In this document: positions 1-6,537 of the stretch, one piece after another | Layout: each line of letters starts with the position of its first letter | Numbering within the stretch: position 1 is the first letter of the stretch | NCBI GenBank assembly: GCA_903934155.1 | Contig: CAIZMS010000122.1 | Location: 1-6,537 of the forward strand | Length of the DNA: 6,537 nucleotides | Origin: an uncultured bacterium | GTDB lineage: Bacteria; Verrucomicrobiota; Kiritimatiellia; CAIKKV01; CAITUY01 | Direction of reading: 5' to 3' | Notes under the pieces: generated by a model | What the model saw: the letters and a program-made list of their open reading frames with translations, nothing else | Told to the model about the DNA's origin: nothing | The model's database searches: none | Translations under genes and position numbers: made by a program

Positions 1-1139
1 TGACCGCCAAGGTCGGCCTGCTACCCCGCGTTCACGGCTCGGCCTTCTTCGGCCGCGGCGAGACACACGCGCTGGGCACGGTCACCCTCGGCACCAGCGG
101 CGACGCCCAGGATATGGACGCCATCACCGGCGGCCCCACGTCCAAGGCGTTCATGCTGCACTATAACTTCCCGCCCTACAGCGTCGGCGAAACCGGCCGC
201 TTCGGTTCACCCGGTCGCCGGGAAATCGGACACGGCAATCTGGCCGAACGATCCCTGGCGGAAGTCGTTCCGAAGGATTATCCCTATACGGTCCGGTTGT
301 TGTCGGACATCATGGGCTCGAACGGATCAAGCTCCATGGCCAGCATCTGCGTGGGCACCCTCGCCCTGATGGATGCGGGCGTCCCGATCACCGCTCCAGT
401 CGCGGGCATTTCCTGCGGCCTGTTCACGGCGCCGGGCAAGGCCAAGACCGTTGTGGATATTCTCGGTGACGAGGATCATTGCGGCGACATGGATTTCAAG
501 GTCGGCGGAACCCGCAAGGGAATCACCGGCTTCCAGCTGGATCTCAAGATCCGCGGGCTGGAATGGAACATCGTCGAGGAAGCCTTCGAAAAGTGCCGCA
601 TTGCCCGGATGAAGATCCTGGACTACATGGAAAGTGTCATTGCCAAGCCGCGTGAAGAACTTTCCCCGTACGCGCCCCGGATCACCGTGGTGACCATCCC
701 GGTCGACAAGATCGGCGAACTGATCGGCCCCGGCGGCAAGAATATCCGCCGTATCGTCGAACTCAGCGGCGCCCAGATCGATATCAACGACGACGGCACG
801 GTCAAGGTCTTCAGCAGCAAGGAAGAAGGCATGAAGCTTGCCCTGCGCGAGATCAACATGATCACCGCCGACCCCGAGGAGGGCGTGATTTATGACGGTA
901 TCGTGACCGGAATCACCAAGTTCGGCTGCTTCGTCGAGATCTTCCCCGGTCGCGACGGCTTGGTTCACATCAGCGAGTTGGCGGACTTCCATGTCCGGAA
1001 CGTCGAGGATGTCTGCAAGGTGGGCGACCAGATGTGGGTCAAGTGCATCGGGATTGATGAAAAGGGCCGGGTCAAACTCAGCCGTCGCGCCGCGATGGTG
1101 GAGAAGGATGCCGCCGCCCCCGCTCCTGCCGCGCAGTAA
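1..1139 (+). CDS. pnp: Polynucleotide phosphorylase (PNPase), C-terminal part, 5' end outside window
   Basis: PNPase degrades RNA 3' to 5' by phosphorolysis, releasing nucleoside diphosphates, as a cytoplasmic trimer often joined to the RNA degradosome. The frame is open from position 3, so the ATG at 114 is internal; about 378 residues are visible, roughly half of a usual 700-residue protein. The second RNase PH domain comes first: LPRVHGSAFFGRGETHAL (about 24-80), GRREIGHG (213-236), the phosphate-binding SNGSSSMAS (318-344), and DEDHCGDMDFK (468-500). That last motif keeps the residues matching E. coli Asp486, Asp492 and Lys494. A KH domain follows (about 680-870) with its GPGG loop at 726-737, then an S1 domain (about 880-1090, GIVTGITKFGCFVEI and DGLVHISEL). 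The protein ends in a short Ala/Pro tail (AAAPAPAAQ). All visible catalytic residues are intact, so it should be active. It is followed 19 bases later by an intrinsic terminator, so it ends its transcription unit. Confidence 0.98.
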   Translation, partial: TAKVGLLPRVHGSAFFGRGETHALGTVTLGTSGDAQDMDAITGGPTSKAFMLHYNFPPYSVGETGRFGSPGRREIGHGNLAERSLAEVVPKDYPYTVRLLSDIMGSNGSSSMASICVGTLALMDAGVPITAPVAGISCGLFTAPGKAKTVVDILGDEDHCGDMDFKVGGTRKGITGFQLDLKIRGLEWNIVEEAFEKCRIARMKILDYMESVIAKPREELSPYAPRITVVTIPVDKIGELIGPGGKNIRRIVELSGAQIDINDDGTVKVFSSKEEGMKLALREINMITADPEEGVIYDGIVTGITKFGCFVEIFPGRDGLVHISELADFHVRNVEDVCKVGDQMWVKCIGIDEKGRVKLSRRAAMVEKDAAAPAPAAQ

Positions 1140-1158
1140 GACAAAGTCCACTAAACAC

Positions 1159-1197
1159 AAAACGGGAAGAAGGGAAACCTTCTTCCCGTTTTTTCTT
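1159..1197 (+). terminator. Rho-independent terminator of pnp, possibly bidirectional
   Basis: A perfect inverted repeat pairs 1159-1173 with 1178-1192 (core aacgggaagaagg / ccttcttcccgtt) around a GAAA tetraloop at 1174-1177. On the plus strand it runs into T6 (1189-1194), then C and TT, which is a strong intrinsic terminator for pnp. On the minus strand the hairpin begins a few bases after the TAA (1196-1198) of the convergent membrane-protein gene and is followed by TTTTGTGTTT. It could therefore also stop leftward transcription, though less efficiently because the T-tract is interrupted. Confidence 0.93.
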
Positions 1198-2077
1198 AGT
1201 CTTTCGGCATCTGGAGCTGAAACTGACGCCCGAATTTGGCGGAGTTGATCGTCAGCGGACTGGGACTCCTGACCGGTATAGCCGGCAGGTTCGTGGAACC
1301 CAACTCACCTGCCGCCTGGGCTTCAAGCTCGCGAAGCTGGCTTTCCTGCATGGGCCGTTCCATAAAATCCCGGTAATCGGCCTCAACCGCCTTCACACGA
1401 CGCCCCAACTCATTCAGTTGCTTGGTCAGCATCGTGTTGTCGATCTCGAGGGCGGCCACCTTATCCTTCAGCTGGTCGATCTCGCCATCGCGCCCCGAAA
1501 GCTCGGAAGAAAGATTTGAGGAAATCACCGAATGAGCCCACAGGATGTTCCGGGTAATATCCTTGCGCATCGTGGTGGCCGTCTGGACCGAAGCCAAGGC
1601 CGCCCCATCGGCCACTTTCTTGATTGCGGAGGCCGCCTCCTGCCGGGATTTTTCAGTACGGGCCATCTGCTCGACAACATCCGTCCGGATCGCACTGATC
1701 CGTTCGCTGTTCATCCAGACAATCGCCGCCAAAACCCCCGTAAAAGCCACCGTAAACCCAAGCGTCAACCACAGGTTGCGTTTCCGGGCCCGACGGCGTT
1801 CTTCGCTGAGAAACTTTTTGAATGAATTCAGAATCGGCAGGGAATCCTCGTTCAGGGCGGGATCCCCGGCCAAAACGGGGAGATTCGAACCCTGCGCGGA
1901 ATCCTGACTCGCAAAACCCGGGGGAGGATTCACGGGCGTGGATTTCTGAAAATTGCCGCGAAGGCCCGACATTCGCTCGGAAATCCGAGATAGGGCTTCC
2001 GCCTGCAGTCGCAACACTTCGGTAAGGCCGTCAACCCCCCGGTGATCCGCCTCTGGAGTCTGTTTTTCGTCTGTCAT
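1196..2077 (-). CDS. Single-pass membrane protein with extracytoplasmic coiled coil, function unknown
   Basis: I do not recognise a named family for this 293-residue protein. The N-terminal ~100 residues are hydrophilic: a helical stretch at about 15-40 (LTEVLRLQAEALSRISERM), then a Pro/Ser-rich linker. A basic cluster RRRARKR at 94-100 immediately precedes one hydrophobic segment at about 101-123 (LWLTLGFTVAFTGVLAAIVW). By the positive-inside rule the N-terminus is cytoplasmic and the ~170-residue C-terminal part lies outside the membrane. That part is mostly helical, with a coiled coil at about 125-255 that is clearest near 197-235 (EIDQLKDKVAALEIDN), and ends in a Pro/Ser-containing tail. 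No cleavable signal peptide, enzyme motif or peptidoglycan-binding motif is seen. Its ATG (2075-2077) overlaps the upstream gene's TGA as ATGA, and only a weak ribosome site (GAAAGAA) precedes it, so translational coupling is likely. It is last in the dnaE-led leftward run. A scaffold or envelope-tethering role is possible but unproven. Confidence 0.85.
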   Translation of the reverse strand: MTDEKQTPEADHRGVDGLTEVLRLQAEALSRISERMSGLRGNFQKSTPVNPPPGFASQDSAQGSNLPVLAGDPALNEDSLPILNSFKKFLSEERRRARKRNLWLTLGFTVAFTGVLAAIVWMNSERISAIRTDVVEQMARTEKSRQEAASAIKKVADGAALASVQTATTMRKDITRNILWAHSVISSNLSSELSGRDGEIDQLKDKVAALEIDNTMLTKQLNELGRRVKAVEADYRDFMERPMQESQLRELEAQAAGELGSTNLPAIPVRSPSPLTINSAKFGRQFQLQMPKD

Positions 2078-3771
2078 GATTTCTTTCGCCGGAACCAGTT
2101 TCCGAATAGTCCGCCCTTGTTATCCTCATCCCGCTTCAACGCGTGCCATTTTTTCAGCTCCCGCTGAAGTTGGGCCTCCACCGTATTCAACACGCCACCC
2201 CTCTGTGCCGGTCGGGTCGCTTCCAATCCCTGCTCTTCCAGCGATTCGACCCGGGTCGGCTCATGCTCGGCACCACTCTCCTCAGGTCCCAACACCTCAG
2301 CATGAACCACCTCGGCGTCCAGAATAGAGGGTCTGCGAGCCGCTTCCGGATTTCCAGATCCCGCCTTTTTTCTCATTTCCCGAAGCTGACTCTCGCGCTT
2401 TTCAAGCTCTTCCATCGCCCGGGCCATCATGTCGGATGAAGTCTTAATTTCTTTTTTGATTTGCGCAAGCTTTTCCGCCGATTCCTTCTCCCTGCGGGAT
2501 GTCTCCTTCTGGAGATAGTCGTATCGACCCCGGATATTTTCGAGCTCGCGGCGCATCAACTCCTTTTCCCCGGCGGAGGCCTGAAGCTCCTTCTGAAGCA
2601 CTGCAAACTTTTCATTCAGGGTCAACCGGGCAAATCGAGCCTCCACGCCATCCCCCTTGGAATCTGTCTCAGACGCGGCGGTTCCTTCCACAACCCAGTC
2701 AATGGCGGCGGGCCTGACGGTTTCCCGACCCGACACCTGCTTGAGACTCAGGTTGGCCAGCATCAAGTTATTCAGATCCCGCAGGATGGACTCCTTTTCA
2801 TCTTTAACCTGATGCGCGGCAATCCGCCCCTCCTGCTTCGCCCTCGCAAGTGCTTCCCGGGCGTGGCTCAGCTGGGCGGAAAGGGCCTCCTCGCGCTGGC
2901 GGGCCAGAAGCAAATCCTTCTCCAACTCCACATTTTCAGGTTGATCGGGGGGGACAACTTTAGCCTCCAATGCTTCGCGGGCAGACTTTTCCGCCGTCAT
3001 CTGGCGTTGCAGATCCGCCATTTCGGTCCGACAAGTTTCCAATTCGTTCTGGCTAGCCGTCAGCTCAGCCTGGCTAACCGCCAACTCCGCCTGACAGGCC
3101 GCTAACTCAGCATCCCGTTGTGTCATCTGGGTGGAATGGGCGGCCACCAAACCCGCTCGAAGCGATTCCCCTTCGCTTTCAAGGATCGCCATCCGCGCAG
3201 CTGTCGCATTAGCCTCCACCAGTTGGCACTGAGCTTCCGAAAGAAGTTTTTCCTGGTTGCCGCGATCAAAGTCCGCCTGCTCCAGTTTCGCCTGAAGTTC
3301 CTCAATCCGGGCTTCCCGGTCGGCAACATCCGCCTGGGCCTTCTGATGGGCCCCGCCCAGCTTGCTGATTACCTCCGCCACCGTGGTTCCGCAACTTCCC
3401 AGAATCGCACGGCATTCCTGTACCAGAAGGGGCAGGAGTGAATCATCGAGCACGGCCCGATTCGGAGTTCCCGCCTCAACCAAGGCAACCCCGAAAGGAA
3501 TGGATTTCTCGGAAGCCAGTGTCCAGATGGCCAAAAGATTCAAGGGACCATAGGTCGTTCCATCGTTAAATTGAACCGACCAATTGAGTCTCAGTTCAGG
3601 AAGACTTTGAACGGGAACCCAGGTGGCCTGATCCGTGGACAACTCACACCCGGGAATCATCCGGGCATCCACCGCCCATAAACACAGCGTGGCCTGATCC
3701 ACCGGCCCGTAGATGGCCCCCTCCGGGGTTCGCAAATAGTGCAGACAGAAGAGAGGCGGCGTGGGATCCAT
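2074..3771 (-). CDS. Tandem GYF_2-like domain, long coiled-coil protein, function unknown
   Basis: This 565-residue soluble protein has two N-terminal repeats resembling the GYF_2 (DUF4339) domain, a probable protein-interaction fold. Copy one is at about 7-59 (GAIYGPVDQATLCLW ... ATWVPV) and a more divergent copy two at about 64-109 (WSVQFNDGTTYGPLNLLAIW). The rest is largely coiled coil in three blocks, about 141-269, 280-329 and 384-471, separated by a Pro-rich break (VVPPDQPEN) and a linker at about 345-380. Residues 221-248 are four near-identical heptads (AELAACQ, AELAVSQ, AELTASQ, NELETCR). An acidic, low-complexity stretch (about 474-524) precedes a helix and a basic-aromatic end, GGLFGNWFRRKKS. 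No signal peptide, membrane segment or nucleotide-binding motif is visible, so it is probably cytoplasmic and structural. I prefer the ATG at 3769-3771, 4 bases after the dnaE stop with a G-run about 8 bases upstream. An in-frame ATG at 3787-3789 would add MGGADP and overlap dnaE by 14 bases. The stop overlaps the next gene's start. Confidence 0.88.
   Translation of the reverse strand: MDPTPPLFCLHYLRTPEGAIYGPVDQATLCLWAVDARMIPGCELSTDQATWVPVQSLPELRLNWSVQFNDGTTYGPLNLLAIWTLASEKSIPFGVALVEAGTPNRAVLDDSLLPLLVQECRAILGSCGTTVAEVISKLGGAHQKAQADVADREARIEELQAKLEQADFDRGNQEKLLSEAQCQLVEANATAARMAILESEGESLRAGLVAAHSTQMTQRDAELAACQAELAVSQAELTASQNELETCRTEMADLQRQMTAEKSAREALEAKVVPPDQPENVELEKDLLLARQREEALSAQLSHAREALARAKQEGRIAAHQVKDEKESILRDLNNLMLANLSLKQVSGRETVRPAAIDWVVEGTAASETDSKGDGVEARFARLTLNEKFAVLQKELQASAGEKELMRRELENIRGRYDYLQKETSRREKESAEKLAQIKKEIKTSSDMMARAMEELEKRESQLREMRKKAGSGNPEAARRPSILDAEVVHAEVLGPEESGAEHEPTRVESLEEQGLEATRPAQRGGVLNTVEAQLQRELKKWHALKRDEDNKGGLFGNWFRRKKS
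3028..3111 (-). repeat. Four 21-bp direct repeats encoding coiled-coil heptads
   Basis: Within the GYF_2-like/coiled-coil gene, four consecutive 21-base units (3091-3111, 3070-3090, 3049-3069, 3028-3048) encode AELAACQ, AELAVSQ, AELTASQ and NELETCR. The first three differ at few positions and the fourth is more diverged. One unit is exactly one coiled-coil heptad, so the array looks like expansion by in-frame duplication, which lengthens the coil without shifting its register. Confidence 0.8.
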
Positions 3772-3775
3772 GGGG

Positions 3776-6537
3776 TCAGCCCCCCCCATTCCCGGATTCA
3801 GCCCGCCGGTACTGGGGTTGCCGCCGGGGTTTCCGGCATGGGTTTTGATTCACCGCAACATACACGGAATCCTCCCCTAAAATGCGCTCCAGTTCGCGAA
3901 CCAGAGCTTCGTCGCAGGTCACCTTGTACTGGTTGTCGGTATCCAGAAACACTTTTTCGCCCGACGCAAATTCCAGGCAGATATGAACATCCGTTCTCCC
4001 GGGATGGAGGTTGAGGGCATCCCGAACTTTTCCCAGCATATCAGGGCTGCTTTCGACCCGCTCTGCGGGAAGTTCGATGTTGACCGTCTCGACAAACAAA
4101 GCAGGACAGTCGCGCAGCGGATAGACTTCACTGGCAATGATCCGGGGCACATTCTCTTCAAACCGGACTTCTCCGCACAGCATAATAGCTTGATCCTGAA
4201 CAAGAACCGACTTGTAGTCCCGATAGGCATCGGGATAGACGACCACCTCGACACTGCCATCAAGATCCTCCAGCTTCAGGATCGCCATGGGCTCTTTTTT
4301 CTTGGTCATCCGGGGCGTCAGGGTGGAGATCAGCCCCCCCACCCGCGTCATGCTGCCCGCCTCGAGTCCCTTCAATCCCTCCACATTCGACAACTGATAG
4401 CGCTGCAGAAGGCCGGCATACTGGCTGAGGGGATGCCCGGTCATGTAGATGCCCAGCAGTTCCCGCTCGCCGGCCAGTAGCTCGCTTTCGGACCACTTAT
4501 CGGCGTCGGGCAGAGCCTTGTCATCCGCCGTAACCTGGGGTTCCGTGGCCATCAAGTCGAACAGGCTCGCCTGGCCGGACGCCTTGTCGCGGGCGGCGGC
4601 ACTGGCCCGGTTCAGGGCAAAATCGATTCCCGAAAAGAGGCGGGCACGGTCCACGCCCGGACTGTCAAAAGCCCCGCACCGGATCAGGCTTTCCGTGACC
4701 TTCTTATTAATCACCTGCCCCTGCAAGCGCTGGCAGAAATCCATCAGTCCCTTGTAGGGTCCATTCCGCTTCCGTTCCTCGACGATATCCCGCGACGCCC
4801 CTTCGCCCACATTCTTGATCCCGGCAAGGCCGTACCGGACCGCCCCCTTGACGGGACTGAACCGGACTTCACTGAAGTTGATATGGGGCGGCAGCACCTC
4901 CAACCCGATGACCCGGGATTCGGCGATAAACACGGGGATTTTGTCAAGATTCCCCATTTCGCTCGACAGCAAGGCGGACATGAATTCCTCGGGATAATGA
5001 GTCTTCAGGTAGGCCGTCTGAAAGGCCACAACACTGTAGGCGGCACTGTGGGATTTATTGAACCCGTAGCCGGCAAACTTCTCGATCAGGCTGAAGATCT
5101 CCTCGGCTTTCCGGGCGGGAATGTGGTTTGTTTTGGAACACCCCTCCACAAACTTGGCGCGCATCTTCGCCATTTCCTCGGCCTTTTTCTTGCCGATGGC
5201 CCGCCGGAGGTTGTCGCCCATGGCCAAGGAAAACCCGGCCAGGACATTGGCGACACGCTGCACCTGCTCCTGATAGATCATGTAGCCGTAGGTGCCCTTG
5301 AGGATGGACTCCATCAGCGGATGGGCATACTCGATTTTTTCCGCACCGTGTTTACGTTTGGTAAAACTGTCAATGAACTCCATCGGGCCGGGCCGGTAGA
5401 GCGCGTTCATGGCGATCAGTTCTTCAATCATCGTGGGGCCCAGCTTCTTGAGACTGTCCCGCATGCCGCCGCTTTCAAACTGGAACACCCCGACCGTGTC
5501 GCCGCGCTGAAAAAGCTCGAACGTCGCCTGGTCATCCACCGGGATCGTGTCAATATCCACCGCTTCGCCACGGGTCTGGCGGATCAAGTCCACCGCTTCC
5601 TGGATCACGGTGAGGGTCTTCAGGCCCAGAAAATCCATCTTGAGCAACCCGATCTTACCGATGGGATCCATGGCATACTGGGTGATAATCTGATCATCCT
5701 TGTCGAGGGAAAGCGGGACAATCTCGATAAGGGGCTTTTCACCGATCACTACGCCCGCCGCATGGGTTCCGGCATTTCGCAGAAGCCCCTCCAGGATAAA
5801 CCCGAAATCCAGGATGCGCTTGCAGTTCGCCTCGGTCTCGTAGGATTTCTTGAAATCGGGATTCTGCTCCAGCGCCTTGGCCAGGGTAATCTTGGGGTCA
5901 TCCGGAATCATCTTGGCAAGCCGGTCGCACTCGGAAAACGGCAACTCCATCACACGCCCCAGATCACGGATGACCGTCTTGGCCCCCAGCGAGCCGAAGG
6001 TGATGATCTGGGCACAGTTCCCGCGGCCATACTTGTCCTTGACGTAGTCAATCACCTCGCCCCGCCGGGCCTGGCAGAAATCAATATCGAAGTCCGGCGG
6101 CGAAACGCGCTCAGGATTGAGGAACCGCTCAAAAATCAACTCATACCGGATCGGGTCAATTCCCGTAATTTCCAGCAGATAGGCCACCAGACTTCCCGCG
6201 CCGGATCCCCGGCCCGGCCCCACCGGGATTCCCTTGGTCTTGGCGTGGCGGATAAAGTCCCACACCACGAGGAAATAATTGATAAAGCCCGTCTTTTCGA
6301 TGATGGACACCTCGTACTCGCAACGCGTGACGAGTTCGGTTTCGCGGGCATCGCGCGGATGGGCGGGATCCTGCACCCCATAGCGTTTCAACAGGCCCTT
6401 GCCGCACAGTTCGATCAGGTAGTCCTTCTCGGACAATCCCGACGACACCGTGAATTTCGGAAAATGAAGCCCGCTGAAGTCGAACTCGTAATTGCAGCGC
6501 TCATCAATGCGAAGGGTGTTGGTGATGGTCTCGTGAA
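3776..6537 (-). CDS. dnaE: DNA polymerase III alpha subunit, 5' end (PHP domain) outside window
   Basis: DnaE is the replicative 5'-to-3' polymerase subunit of the DNA polymerase III holoenzyme. About 919 residues are visible; the usual length is near 1,150-1,200, so roughly 250 N-terminal residues with the PHP domain lie beyond the right edge. The frame stays open to the edge with family-like sequence (ERCNYEFDF, GLHFPKF), so the GTG at 6446-6448 is internal. Palm motifs are intact: GPGRGSGAGSL (near 6200-6230), PDFDIDFC at 6074-6097 with the Asp residues matching E. coli D401/D403, and MDFLGLKTLTVI with the third catalytic Asp at 5633-5635. Conserved finger motifs follow (VGVFQFES, NALYRPGPMEF, YMIYQEQVQRVA, FNKSHSAAYS), then a helix-hairpin-helix region (about 4665-4840), a beta-clamp motif QASLF at 4559-4573 and an OB fold (about 4120-4352). 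No proofreading exonuclease domain interrupts it, so it is DnaE rather than PolC. The clamp motif favours the main replicase over error-prone DnaE2. The C-terminus ends in a basic then Gly-rich tail (RKPRRQPQYRR, GNGGG). Confidence 0.98.
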   Translation of the reverse strand, partial: HETITNTLRIDERCNYEFDFSGLHFPKFTVSSGLSEKDYLIELCGKGLLKRYGVQDPAHPRDARETELVTRCEYEVSIIEKTGFINYFLVVWDFIRHAKTKGIPVGPGRGSGAGSLVAYLLEITGIDPIRYELIFERFLNPERVSPPDFDIDFCQARRGEVIDYVKDKYGRGNCAQIITFGSLGAKTVIRDLGRVMELPFSECDRLAKMIPDDPKITLAKALEQNPDFKKSYETEANCKRILDFGFILEGLLRNAGTHAAGVVIGEKPLIEIVPLSLDKDDQIITQYAMDPIGKIGLLKMDFLGLKTLTVIQEAVDLIRQTRGEAVDIDTIPVDDQATFELFQRGDTVGVFQFESGGMRDSLKKLGPTMIEELIAMNALYRPGPMEFIDSFTKRKHGAEKIEYAHPLMESILKGTYGYMIYQEQVQRVANVLAGFSLAMGDNLRRAIGKKKAEEMAKMRAKFVEGCSKTNHIPARKAEEIFSLIEKFAGYGFNKSHSAAYSVVAFQTAYLKTHYPEEFMSALLSSEMGNLDKIPVFIAESRVIGLEVLPPHINFSEVRFSPVKGAVRYGLAGIKNVGEGASRDIVEERKRNGPYKGLMDFCQRLQGQVINKKVTESLIRCGAFDSPGVDRARLFSGIDFALNRASAAARDKASGQASLFDLMATEPQVTADDKALPDADKWSESELLAGERELLGIYMTGHPLSQYAGLLQRYQLSNVEGLKGLEAGSMTRVGGLISTLTPRMTKKKEPMAILKLEDLDGSVEVVVYPDAYRDYKSVLVQDQAIMLCGEVRFEENVPRIIASEVYPLRDCPALFVETVNIELPAERVESSPDMLGKVRDALNLHPGRTDVHICLEFASGEKVFLDTDNQYKVTCDEALVRELERILGEDSVYVAVNQNPCRKPRRQPQYRRAESGNGGG
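3780..3787 (-). promoter_or_regulatory. G8 tract, probable Shine-Dalgarno-like site at the dnaE/GYF_2-like gene junction
   Basis: On the minus strand, eight consecutive Gs lie inside the last codons of dnaE and end 8 bases before the ATG at 3769-3771. A G-run can pair with the CCUCC of 16S rRNA using one G-U pair, at normal spacing, so it is the best ribosome site candidate for the downstream gene. The alternative ATG at 3787-3789 begins just before the run and has only GGGA directly abutting it, which is too close to serve. The assignment rests on spacing alone. Confidence 0.45.

Noticed and set aside
114..116. ATG as the start codon of pnp
   Set aside because: The 37 codons before it are in frame and give the conserved LPRVHGSAFFGRGET segment, so this Met is internal.
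327..1160. A 277-codon open frame on the minus strand across pnp
   Set aside because: It lies fully antisense to a clearly recognised pnp with intact motifs. Its translation is Asp/Ala/Leu-rich and low in complexity, as expected from the GC-rich antisense strand, and it matches no family I know.
2461..3105. A 214-codon open frame on the plus strand
   Set aside because: It is antisense to the coiled-coil gene, whose heptad pattern shows the minus frame is the coding one. No credible ribosome site or family resemblance is seen.
3028..3111. The 21-bp repeats as a CRISPR or regulatory iteron array
   Set aside because: The units are contiguous with no spacers, match the coding heptad exactly and lie in frame inside a coiled-coil gene.
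3776..3790. A frameshift at the G8 tract joining dnaE and the next gene
   Set aside because: DnaE already has its expected length and domains before the tract, and the next gene has its own start and N-terminal domain, so a fusion is not needed to explain the sequence.
3983..4480. A 165-codon open frame on the plus strand
   Set aside because: It is antisense to the dnaE OB-fold and C-terminal region, which is strongly conserved; a shadow frame.
6446..6448. GTG as the start codon of dnaE
   Set aside because: The frame stays open to the window edge and the upstream translation (ERCNYEFDF, GLHFPKF) matches the normal DnaE segment after the PHP domain, so the gene begins outside the window.

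Overview
This window is bacterial chromosomal core DNA, moderately GC-rich and almost fully coding. It holds two convergent transcription units that meet at a strong intrinsic terminator near position 1160-1195. On the left, reading rightward, is the 3' part of pnp (polynucleotide phosphorylase). On the right, reading leftward, is a tightly packed run of three genes: the 3' three quarters or so of dnaE (DNA polymerase III alpha subunit, entering from the right edge), a 565-residue coiled-coil protein with two GYF_2-like repeats at its N-terminus, and a 293-residue single-pass membrane protein with an extracytoplasmic coiled coil.

Layout: 1-1139 pnp (+, 5' truncated by the window); 1159-1197 perfect 15-bp hairpin with a GAAA loop and a T-tract; 1196-2077 membrane coiled-coil protein (-); 2074-3771 GYF_2-like/coiled-coil protein (-), whose stop overlaps the next start as ATGA; 3776-6537 dnaE (-, 5' truncated by the window). 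No intergenic stretch exceeds about 60 bases. There are no rRNA or tRNA genes, mobile elements, CRISPR arrays or phage remnants that I can see.

The two recognised genes are housekeeping enzymes: PNPase for 3'-to-5' RNA decay and DnaE for chromosome replication. Both keep their visible catalytic residues. The two genes downstream of dnaE are the uncharacterised part. Their 4-base ATGA overlap, their shared coiled-coil character, and the pairing of a soluble GYF_2-like protein with a membrane-anchored one suggest that they work together, perhaps at the inner face of the envelope. That is inference; no enzymatic motif is visible in either.

The organism cannot be named from this window. The style of the DnaE and PNPase sequences, together with a GYF_2-like coiled-coil protein, would fit a Gram-negative member of the Verrucomicrobiota/Kiritimatiellota/Lentisphaerota (PVC) group, but this is a low-confidence impression. 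The window contains no strong evidence of an entirely new defence or mobile system; the dnaE-linked GYF_2-like/membrane pair is the best candidate for something undescribed.
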